DNA from: an uncultured Novosphingobium sp.
GTDB lineage: Bacteria > Pseudomonadota > Alphaproteobacteria > Sphingomonadales > Sphingomonadaceae
Direction of reading: 5' to 3'
Length of the DNA stretch: 37,911 nt
Assembly: GCA_937996535.1 (NCBI GenBank)
Contig: CALKVF010000107.1
Coordinates: 1 to 37,911 of the forward strand
The notes under the pieces are model-generated. The model had not been told where the DNA came from, searched no databases, and saw nothing but the letters and a program-made list of their open reading frames with translations. A program made the position numbers and the translations under genes. Positions 31,753 to 37,911 of the stretch are shown in pieces (position 1 is the stretch's first letter; each line of letters begins with the position of its first letter).

Positions 31753-32712
31753 ATGACTATGCATTTTGGGGAAACGGCGCTGCGCGCAGCCGCCGATGGC
31801 GCGATCGGCGCCGATGAAATCCTGGCGCTGCGCCAGGCCGGCTGGGCCGATGGGCAGATGACCCCGGAAGAGGCCGAGGCCCTGTTCATCGCCAATGACA
31901 AGCTTGAACAGCCAAGCCCCGAATGGTGCGATTTCTTCGTCGAGGCGCTGGGCGAATTCATCATCAACACCGTCGAGCCCCACGGCTACGTCGATCAGGC
32001 GATGGCCGACGAGCTGATCGCCCAGATCGACCGCGACGGGCGCGTGGGCACCATGGCTGAACTCGAACTGCTGGTCCGGGTGCTTGAACGCGCGGCCAGC
32101 GTTCCGCCCAGCCTCCAGGCCTATGCGCTGGGCCAGATCGAACAGGCGGTGCTTTCGGGCGAAGGACCGACCCGCCACGGCACGCTTGATCCCGCCGGGA
32201 TCACCGCCAACGAATGCGCGTTGCTGCGCCGGATGATCTTTGCCCCCGCCAGCGAGGGCCCGGCGCGGGTCAGCCAGGCCGAAGCCGAGCTGCTGTGCCG
32301 GATCAAGGATGCGACGCTGTACGATACCACTGCGCCCGAATGGGAACGCCTGTTCGTGCAAGGGGTAGCGAGCTTCCTGATCGGCTTTGCCGGGACCGAA
32401 CCGCTGCCGCATGAGCGCGCGGCCGAACTGGAACGCTTCATGGCCAGCGAAGGCGCCGGGATCGGCAATTTCCTTGCCCGGATGCTCGCCGCCGAGGTCG
32501 AACCCGAAGCCGCCAACGCCTTTGGCAGCCTGCTCGACATGGGCCCCGCAGCCGGCGCCGCGGACGAGGCGCCCGGGCTCGACCGCGAGGAAGAGCTATG
32601 GCTGATCGATCATATCGACGCCGACGAGGAACTCGACCCGCTCGAAAAGGCGCTGCTGGCCTTCATCGCGCAGGAAACCGGCGAAACCGGCGAACTGCTG
32701 CGCGCCGCCTGA
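31753..32712 (+). CDS. Acidic hypothetical protein with internal domain duplication
   Basis: A 319-residue acidic protein with no signal peptide or membrane segments. Residues about 20-100 and 165-250 look like two copies of one helical domain: LALRQAGWADGQMTPEEAEALF with SPEWCDFFVEALGEFII, and LLRRMIFAPASEGPARVSQAEAELLCRI with APEWERLFVQGVASFLI. DGRVGTMAELELLVRVLE and DEELDPLEKALLAFIAQE repeat a third, shorter motif. The pattern resembles TerB-like helical domains, but that is a guess. AGGGGG precedes the ATG. It converges on sufA with a 4-base gap. It is real by length and codon use; no function is known. Confidence 0.75.
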   Translation: MTMHFGETALRAAADGAIGADEILALRQAGWADGQMTPEEAEALFIANDKLEQPSPEWCDFFVEALGEFIINTVEPHGYVDQAMADELIAQIDRDGRVGTMAELELLVRVLERAASVPPSLQAYALGQIEQAVLSGEGPTRHGTLDPAGITANECALLRRMIFAPASEGPARVSQAEAELLCRIKDATLYDTTAPEWERLFVQGVASFLIGFAGTEPLPHERAAELERFMASEGAGIGNFLARMLAAEVEPEAANAFGSLLDMGPAAGAADEAPGLDREEELWLIDHIDADEELDPLEKALLAFIAQETGETGELLRAA

Positions 32713-32716
32713 GCGG

Positions 32717-33070
32717 TCAGACGGTAAAGCTTTCCCCGCAGCCGCAGCTGCCCTTGGCATTGGGATTCTGGAACACGAAGCCGGCGGTGAAATCGTCTTC
32801 CTGCCAGTCCATCGTGCTGCCGATCAGGTAGAGCACGCTGGCGCCGTCGATGAAGAAGGTGCCGCCGGGCGTTTCGATCCGCTCATCGATCGGATCGGCC
32901 GCAGTCACATAGTCGACCGAATAGGCCAGCCCCGAACAACCGCGGCGCGGGGTCGAAAGCTTGACCCCGATCGCGCCTTCGGGCGCTTCGCCCATCAGCT
33001 TGGCAATCCGCGCCTCGGCGGACGGGGTAAGGATCACGGCGGTGGGCCGCTGGCGGGTAGTCGTGCTCAT
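32717..33070 (-). CDS. sufA: Iron-sulfur A-type carrier protein
   Basis: A 117-residue HesB/IscA-family protein. The three cluster-binding Cys are present: RRGCSGLAYSVDY and the C-terminal GSCGCGESF. NPNAKGSCGCG is the family signature. It carries [4Fe-4S] or [2Fe-2S] clusters from SufBCD to target enzymes. It is the last gene of the minus-strand suf operon; its ATG (33070) overlaps the sufT stop by one base (TGATG), so it is coupled. A GTG one codon before is also open. Confidence 0.93.
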   Translation of the reverse strand: MSTTTRQRPTAVILTPSAEARIAKLMGEAPEGAIGVKLSTPRRGCSGLAYSVDYVTAADPIDERIETPGGTFFIDGASVLYLIGSTMDWQEDDFTAGFVFQNPNAKGSCGCGESFTV

Positions 33071-33543
33071 CACAGCATCCCCAGTTCAAGCCGGGCTTCA
33101 TCGCTCATCTTGGCGGGATCCCACGGCGGATCCCAGACAAGGTTGACCTCGGCATCGCGCACGCCGGGCACCGCGCCAACGCGCAGTTCCACTTCGCCGG
33201 GCATCGATTCGGCCACCGGGCAATGCGGCGTGGTCAGGGTCATGGTGACCACCACGCTGGCCTCGGGCGTGATCTCGACCCCGTAGATCAGACCAAGATC
33301 GTAGATGTTGACCGGGATTTCCGGATCGAAAATGTCGCGCAGCGCGCCGACCACCGCTTCGTACAGGTCGCCGCCCGGCTCGCCCGGAGCCACATCGGCG
33401 GGCTTGGCCGCAAGGAAGCCTTCCAGATAGTCGCGCTTGCGCTCAAGCTTTTGCGCTGGGGCTTCGGCATCCTCGACCCGCGCGCGCGGCGGGGCCTCGA
33501 CGCTGTTGACCTGTTCGACCGTGAATTTGGGTTCTTCGCTCAC
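33070..33543 (-). CDS. sufT: SUF-associated MIP18/DUF59 protein
   Basis: A 157-residue protein. The first 50 residues are charged and variable. The DUF59 domain is clear: LYEAVVGALRDIFDPEIPVNIYDLGLIYGVEITPEASVVVTMTLTTPHCPVAESMPGEVE, with DPE(I)PVNIYDLGLIY and the conserved Cys in THCPV-like PHCPV. It finishes VNLVWDPPWDPAKMSDEARLELG. SufT helps Fe-S cluster maturation in bacteria with SUF. GTG start (33543) overlaps the sufS stop (GTGA). Next gene is sufA. Confidence 0.93.
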   Translation of the reverse strand: MSEEPKFTVEQVNSVEAPPRARVEDAEAPAQKLERKRDYLEGFLAAKPADVAPGEPGGDLYEAVVGALRDIFDPEIPVNIYDLGLIYGVEITPEASVVVTMTLTTPHCPVAESMPGEVELRVGAVPGVRDAEVNLVWDPPWDPAKMSDEARLELGML

Positions 33544-34748
33544 CCGAAGATTCTCCTGGTTCTTTCAATGCCGCGCAGCAGCGCGGCGATATCGCTGGCG
33601 TGGCTGTACAGCCCGAAGCTGGCGCGGGCCGTGGCGGCAACGCCAAGGTGGTCCATCAGCGGCTGGGCGCAGTGGTGCCCGGCGCGGATCGCCACCCCTT
33701 CCTCGTCCAATATGGTGCCGAGGTCGTGCGGATGCACCCCGTCCATCGCAAAACTGACGATCCCCGCCGATTGCTCGGGCCCGAACAGGGTAATGTCATT
33801 GCGCGCGCGCAGGGCATCGCGCAGTTCACGCACCAGTTCGGCCTCATGCGCGTGGATCGCGGCAAGCCCGACGCTCTCGACATAGTCGATCGCCGCCGCC
33901 AGCCCGATCGCCTCGATGATCGCGGGCGTGCCGGCCTCGAAGCGCTGCGGCGCGGGGGCATAGGTGGTGCGCGCAAAGGTCACGCGGTCGATCATCGCGC
34001 CGCCACCCTGCCACGGCGGCATCGCGCCCAGGAGTTCAGCCTTGGCCCACAGCGCGCCAATCCCGGTCGGCCCGTAAAGCTTGTGCGCTGAGAACACATA
34101 GAAATCACAGCCCAGCGCCGCGACATCGACGGCAAGCCGCGGCACGGCCTGGCAGCCATCGAGCAGCAGCTTCGCGCCAACCCCGTGGGCCAGCGCGGCA
34201 GCACGGCGGCAATCGAGCACCGAGCCGAGCACGTTCGAGACATGGGCCAGCGCCACCAACTTGTGCGCGCCGGTCAGCATCGCTTCGGCGGCATCAAGGT
34301 CGATCTGGCCATCATCGGTCAGCGGGCAGACATCGATGACCGCGCCCGTGCGTTCGGCCAGCAGCTGCCAAGGGACGATATTCGAATGATGCTCCAGCAC
34401 CGACAGCAGGATGCGGTCCCCGACCTTGAGGTTCGCCTGCCCCCAGGTCTGCGCGACGAGATTGATCGCCTCGGTCGCGCCGCGGGTGAAGACCACCTCG
34501 TCTTCCTGCCCGCCGATGAAGCTGGCAACGCGGCGGCGCGCGGCTTCGAAGGCCAGGGTCATTTCGGCCGAGCGGGCATAGACCCCGCGGTGGACGGTCG
34601 CATAGTCGCGGCCCATCGCGCGCACGGTTGCGTCGATCACGGTCTGCGGCTTTTGCGCGGTGGCTCCGCTATCGAGATAGTGCCAGCCGTCCGCAAGGCC
34701 CGGAAAATCGGCCCGAAGGTCAGGGCGCAAGAGCGTTGCAGTGGTCAC
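33540..34748 (-). CDS. sufS: Cysteine desulfurase, SUF class
   Basis: A 402-residue PLP enzyme, class II. It takes sulfur from cysteine to make alanine and passes the persulfide to SufBCD. The PLP Lys is Lys223 in FSAHKLYGPTGIG; the catalytic Cys is Cys360 in RAGHHCAQPLMD. EHHSNIVPWQ (His120-His121) is the usual PLP-stacking block, and DGCQAVPRLAVDVAALGCDF is typical. GTG start (34748) overlaps the sufD stop (GTGA). No sufE or sufU is in the window, although class II desulfurases usually need one. Confidence 0.96.
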   Translation of the reverse strand: MTTATLLRPDLRADFPGLADGWHYLDSGATAQKPQTVIDATVRAMGRDYATVHRGVYARSAEMTLAFEAARRRVASFIGGQEDEVVFTRGATEAINLVAQTWGQANLKVGDRILLSVLEHHSNIVPWQLLAERTGAVIDVCPLTDDGQIDLDAAEAMLTGAHKLVALAHVSNVLGSVLDCRRAAALAHGVGAKLLLDGCQAVPRLAVDVAALGCDFYVFSAHKLYGPTGIGALWAKAELLGAMPPWQGGGAMIDRVTFARTTYAPAPQRFEAGTPAIIEAIGLAAAIDYVESVGLAAIHAHEAELVRELRDALRARNDITLFGPEQSAGIVSFAMDGVHPHDLGTILDEEGVAIRAGHHCAQPLMDHLGVAATARASFGLYSHASDIAALLRGIERTRRIFG

Positions 34749-35482
34749 AGCAAGGCCTCCAGCGCGGCCAGCGCAGCCTCTTGCAAAGCCTCTTCCTCGG
34801 CCGCGCCAACGAAGGCTTCGGCGATGAAGGCCTGGAGCATCAGGCGCTTGGCATCCGCCGGGGGCAGCCCGCGCGAGGCGAGGTAGAACAGCCCGTTGGC
34901 GTCCAGTTCACCCACCGCGCAGCCGTGGGCGCACTTCACGTCGTCAGCATAAATTTCCAGCTCGGGCCGGGCATTGGCCGTCGCCGTCCGATCGAGCAAC
35001 ATGGCGCGGACCGACTGTTCGCCATCGGTGCCATCGGCGCCGGGCCGGACCAGCACCTTGCCGAGATAATTGGCCGTCGCCGCGCCGCCGGCGACCGAGC
35101 GCACCACCTGCCGGCTGACCGCATCGGGCCCGGCATGGGTGACATGGGTGACGATTTCGAGCGTGGCCTCACCGCCAGCCAGCTGAGCCGCGCCCAGCGT
35201 GAACTCAGCCCTAGCGCCCAGCTCGGCCCGCACCGCGATCCGGCCATAGGCGGGCGAGGCATTGAGCACGTGGAGCGCAAGGCTGGCGCCCGGCGCGAGC
35301 GTGATCGCCAGCTCGCGCACCGCGGCAGACCCGCCGGTGTTGGTGATCGTCAGTGCCCGATGCTCACCCGCACCAAGGGCGATCTCTTCCACCGCCACCG
35401 GCCACAGTGGGGCCAGCGCGGCAAGGTCCGCATAGCGGAAATCCTCGTTGCTACGGCTGGGCAAGGCGAGCGCCTGGCTCAT
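34745..35482 (-). CDS. sufD: Fe-S cluster scaffold protein SufD
   Basis: A 245-residue SufD, short compared with about 420 in E. coli but common in alphaproteobacteria. The C-terminal signature is intact: DVKCAHGCAVGELDANGLFYLASRGLPPADAKRLMLQAF, with Cys and His of the metal-binding block. With SufB and SufC it forms the cluster-assembly scaffold. ATG (35482) overlaps the sufC stop (ATGA); its stop overlaps the sufS GTG. Confidence 0.95.
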   Translation of the reverse strand: MSQALALPSRSNEDFRYADLAALAPLWPVAVEEIALGAGEHRALTITNTGGSAAVRELAITLAPGASLALHVLNASPAYGRIAVRAELGARAEFTLGAAQLAGGEATLEIVTHVTHAGPDAVSRQVVRSVAGGAATANYLGKVLVRPGADGTDGEQSVRAMLLDRTATANARPELEIYADDVKCAHGCAVGELDANGLFYLASRGLPPADAKRLMLQAFIAEAFVGAAEEEALQEAALAALEALL

Positions 35483-36222
35483 GCCGCGACCGCCTCGTAG
35501 CCCTCGTCCTCAAGCTGCAGGGCGAGTTCGGGGCCGCCCGACTTGACGATCCGCCCGCCGGCAAGAACGTGGACGAAGTCAGGCTTCACGTAATCGAGCA
35601 GGCGCTGATAGTGGGTGATCAGCAGCACGGCCTTGTCGGGCCGACGCATGATCGCGTTGATCCCTTCGCCGCAAATCCGCAGCGCATCGATGTCGAGCCC
35701 GGAATCGGTTTCATCGAGGATCGCCAGCGCGGGATCGAGGATCCCCATCTGGACCATTTCGGCGCGCTTCTTTTCGCCGCCCGAAAAGCCGACGTTCACC
35801 GGCCGCTTGAGCATGTCCATGTCCATCCGCAGCAAGGCGGCCTTTTCGCGCGCGAGCTTGAGGAATTCGCCGCCCGAGAGCGGCTCCTCGCCGCGGCTCT
35901 TGCGCTGGGCATTGGCGCTTTCGCGCAGAAACTGGACGAACGACACGCCCGGAATCTCAACCGGATACTGGAAGCCGAGGAACAGGCCCGCCGCCGCGCG
36001 CTCGTGCGGCTCAAGGCCAAGCAGATCCGCGCCCTTGAACAGCACCGAACCGCCGGTCACTTCGTAGCCGGGGCGCCCACCAAGGGTATAGCCCAGCGTC
36101 GACTTGCCCGCCCCGTTGGGGCCCATGATCGCGTGGATCTCGCCCGGGTTGATCCGGAGCGAGATCCCCTTGAGGATCGGCTTGTCGGCCACCTGGGCCT
36201 GGAGATTATCAATCGTCAGCAT
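35479..36222 (-). CDS. sufC: Fe-S cluster assembly ATPase SufC
   Basis: A 247-residue ABC-type ATPase. Walker A is GPNGAGKST (34-42), the signature is FSGGEKKRAEMVQ, Walker B is PALAILDETDSGLDIDAL, and the switch His is in LLITHYQRLL. It binds SufB and SufD and drives cluster assembly. The start at 36222 is chosen because it gives the usual MLTIDNL opening; the in-frame extension to 36333 is antisense to nothing but lies in the upstream small gene. The start overlaps that gene by 14 bases, and its stop overlaps sufD (ATGA). Confidence 0.97.
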   Translation of the reverse strand: MLTIDNLQAQVADKPILKGISLRINPGEIHAIMGPNGAGKSTLGYTLGGRPGYEVTGGSVLFKGADLLGLEPHERAAAGLFLGFQYPVEIPGVSFVQFLRESANAQRKSRGEEPLSGGEFLKLAREKAALLRMDMDMLKRPVNVGFSGGEKKRAEMVQMGILDPALAILDETDSGLDIDALRICGEGINAIMRRPDKAVLLITHYQRLLDYVKPDFVHVLAGGRIVKSGGPELALQLEDEGYEAVAA

Positions 36223-36595
36223 TTCGTCGGCCTTGGGCACAATTGGCAAGAAAATCGGTGCGCAGTTCGTCCACCAGCACGCGCCAGCCCTGTTCGACCG
36301 CGCGGGCATCATCGAGCTGGCGCTGGCGGGCATCGAGCGCGGTCAGCGCGGCGGCATTGGCGGCCTGAACCGCAGGCGCGCCATCCTGCGGCGCGCGGAC
36401 CAGCACGGCAGACCGCTCGCGCGCGATCGCCTGCTGCTCGGCATAGGCGGCAGCGGCAAACTGGCTGCGGCGGTGCGGCTCGGCCTTGGTCAGGCTCTGC
36501 ATCGCGCCGCGATCGCAGCGCTTCACCACATCCAGCGCAGGCGCGGCCTCGGGCCCTTCGAAGGCGGCGGCCATCATAGCGAGCAGCGCGATCAT
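36209..36595 (-). CDS. Unknown small protein inside the suf operon
   Basis: A 128-residue protein between sufB and sufC. The first residues, MIALLAMMAAAFEGPEAAP, could be a short signal peptide. The mature part has a single early Cys (VVKRCDRGAMQ), a helix rich in Ala, Gln and Arg (FAAAAYAEQQAIARERSAVLV), then coil-like ALDARQRQLDDARAVEQGW and a final Cys (FLANCAQGRR). The two Cys could pair in the periplasm, which would be odd for a gene in a cytoplasmic cluster operon. Start ATG overlaps the sufB stop (ATGA) and its end overlaps sufC by 14 bases, so it is translated with both. I do not recognise a family. Confidence 0.75.
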   Translation of the reverse strand: MIALLAMMAAAFEGPEAAPALDVVKRCDRGAMQSLTKAEPHRRSQFAAAAYAEQQAIARERSAVLVRAPQDGAPAVQAANAAALTALDARQRQLDDARAVEQGWRVLVDELRTDFLANCAQGRRNADD

Positions 36596-37911
36596 CCCAC
36601 GCTCCCCTCAAGGCTGATGCCGAGCAGCTTCTGCGCCTCGACCGCGAATTCCATCGGCAGCTGTTGCAGCACTTCCTTGGCGAAGCCGTTGACGATCAGC
36701 GCCACGGCCTCTTCCTGGCCGAGCCCGCGCTGCATCGCGTAGAACAGCTGGTCATCGGAAATCTTGCTGGTAGTCGCCTCGTGCTCGATCTGGGCAGAGG
36801 GGTTGCGCACCTCGATATAGGGGACGGTGTGCGCGCCGCAGTCCTTGCCCAGCAGCAGCGAATCGCACTGGGTGAAATTGCGCACGCCTTCGGCCTGGGG
36901 CGCCACGCGCACGAGGCCGCGATAGGTGTTCTGGCTCTTGCCCGCCGAGATGCCCTTGCTGACGATGGTCGAGCGGCTGCCCTTGCCGTTGTGGATCATC
37001 TTGGTGCCGGTATCGGCCTGCTGGTAATTGTTGGTCACCGCGACCGAGTAGAACTCGCCCACGCTGTCTTCGCCGTTGAGCACGCAGCTGGGATATTTCC
37101 ACGTCACCGCCGAGCCGGTTTCGACCTGGGTCCACGATACCTTGCTGCGCTTGCCCTGGCACAGCGCGCGCTTGGTCACGAAGTTGTAGATTCCGCCCTT
37201 GCCTTCGGCATCACCGGGATACCAGTTCTGCACGGTCGAATACTTGATCTCGGCATCGTCGAGCGCGACCAGTTCGACCACGGCGGCGTGAAGCTGGTTC
37301 TCGTCGCGCTGGGGGGCGGTGCAGCCTTCGAGGTAGGAGACATAGGCCCCCTTGTCGGCCACGATCAGCGTGCGTTCGAACTGGCCGGTGTTTTCGGCAT
37401 TGATGCGGAAGTAGGTCGACAGCTCCATCGGGCAGCGCACGCCTTCGGGAATGTAGACGAAAGTGCCATCCGAAAAGACCGCACAGTTGAGCGCCGCGAA
37501 GAAATTATCGTGCATCGGCACGACCTTGCCGAGCCAGCGGCGGACCAGATCGGGGTATTCGCGGATTGCCTCCGAAATGGAGAGAAAGATCACCCCGGCC
37601 TTTTTCAGTTCCTCGCGGAAGGTGGTCGCGACGCTGACGGAATCGAACACCGCATCGACCGCAACCTTGCGCGCGCCCTCCACCCCGGCGAGCACTTTCT
37701 GCTCTTCCAGTGGGATGCCCAGCTTCTTGTAGACCTCAAGGATTTCGGGATCGACCTCGTCCAGGCTGGCCAGCTGCTTCTTGGGCTTGGGCGCGGCGTA
37801 GTAATAGGCATCCTGATAGTCGATCGGCGGGATGGCGAGCTTGGCCCAATCGGGCATCGGCATGGTCAGCCAGTGGCGATAGGCCTTGAGCCGCCATTCG
37901 AGCATCCATTC
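36592..37911 (-). CDS. sufB: Fe-S cluster scaffold protein SufB (N-terminus cut by window edge)
   Basis: 439 residues of SufB are in the window; about 50 N-terminal residues lie beyond the right edge (the reading frame enters with EWMLEWRLKAYRHWL). Family blocks are AFFAALNCAVFSDGTFVYIPEGVRCPMELSTYFRIN, VSYLEGCTAPQRDENQLHAAVVELVALDDAEIKYSTVQNWYPGD, WKYPSCVLNGEDSVGEFYSVAVTNNYQQADTGTKMIHNGKGSRSTIVSKGIS and the C-terminal EHEATTSKISDDQLFYAMQRGL. The gene heads the visible suf operon; regulators such as an IscR/RirA gene and a promoter would be beyond the edge. Its stop overlaps the next small gene (ATGA). Confidence 0.97.
   Translation of the reverse strand, partial: EWMLEWRLKAYRHWLTMPMPDWAKLAIPPIDYQDAYYYAAPKPKKQLASLDEVDPEILEVYKKLGIPLEEQKVLAGVEGARKVAVDAVFDSVSVATTFREELKKAGVIFLSISEAIREYPDLVRRWLGKVVPMHDNFFAALNCAVFSDGTFVYIPEGVRCPMELSTYFRINAENTGQFERTLIVADKGAYVSYLEGCTAPQRDENQLHAAVVELVALDDAEIKYSTVQNWYPGDAEGKGGIYNFVTKRALCQGKRSKVSWTQVETGSAVTWKYPSCVLNGEDSVGEFYSVAVTNNYQQADTGTKMIHNGKGSRSTIVSKGISAGKSQNTYRGLVRVAPQAEGVRNFTQCDSLLLGKDCGAHTVPYIEVRNPSAQIEHEATTSKISDDQLFYAMQRGLGQEEAVALIVNGFAKEVLQQLPMEFAVEAQKLLGISLEGSVG

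Overview
This is GC-rich DNA whose genes are alphaproteobacterial, most likely from a sphingomonad (Novosphingobium, Sphingobium or a relative). The signs are an alphaproteobacterial LexA box in front of mmcB, the xseA-DUF2093 pair, a Cys-pair-rich TonB-dependent receptor of the sphingomonad type, PAS_5 and MmcB proteins, and a tightly overlapped suf operon. I see no insertion sequence, phage, CRISPR or integrase. It reads as a normal chromosomal segment with about 46 protein genes and one tRNA. Both ends cut a gene: rpe on the left and sufB on the right.

Layout. 1-3.9 kb: the start of rpe, a DUF2141 exported protein, then an inositol block. The block has an inositol-1-phosphate cytidylyltransferase-like enzyme, myo-inositol-phosphate synthase and a divergent CDP-alcohol phosphotransferase. 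3.9-6.7 kb: an M20 amidohydrolase, tRNA-Arg(CCG), an unknown gene, and an SOS-controlled mmcB-DUF1294 pair. 6.7-11.6 kb: an MFS exporter, a PAS_5 protein, an M48 protease with a TPR-like tail and a DsbA-like thiol oxidoreductase. 11.6-15.7 kb: a LytS/LytTR two-component pair, nadC coupled to a secreted RNase T2, and convergent tadA. 15.7-18.1 kb: rpmB with promoter and terminator, a phytase/esterase-like protein and two small exported proteins. 18.2-23.7 kb: a TPR-aspartyl hydroxylase, a sulfotransferase-like protein and a 1012-residue TonB-dependent receptor. 23.9-29.6 kb: an M23 peptidase, DUF2093, xseA, purD, a degenerate proline-dehydrogenase-like protein and a GNAT partner. 29.8-32.7 kb: a repeat-bearing small lipoprotein, a PfkB kinase, a lipoprotein and an acidic duplicated-domain protein. 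32.7 kb to the end: sufB-(unknown)-sufC-sufD-sufS-sufT-sufA on the minus strand, every junction overlapping.

How the genes work together. The best candidate for an undescribed system is the inositol block. Glucose-6-phosphate would be made into inositol-1-phosphate, activated to CDP-inositol, and the phosphoinositol moved to an unknown acceptor by a membrane enzyme. In thermophiles the last two activities are usually fused and make the solute di-myo-inositol phosphate. Here they are separate genes in an apparent mesophile. Other points of interest are the receptor/hydroxylase/sulfotransferase-like neighbourhood, the LexA-controlled DUF1294 gene, the unknown gene inside the suf operon, and purD, which shares bases with its neighbours at both its start and stop codons.
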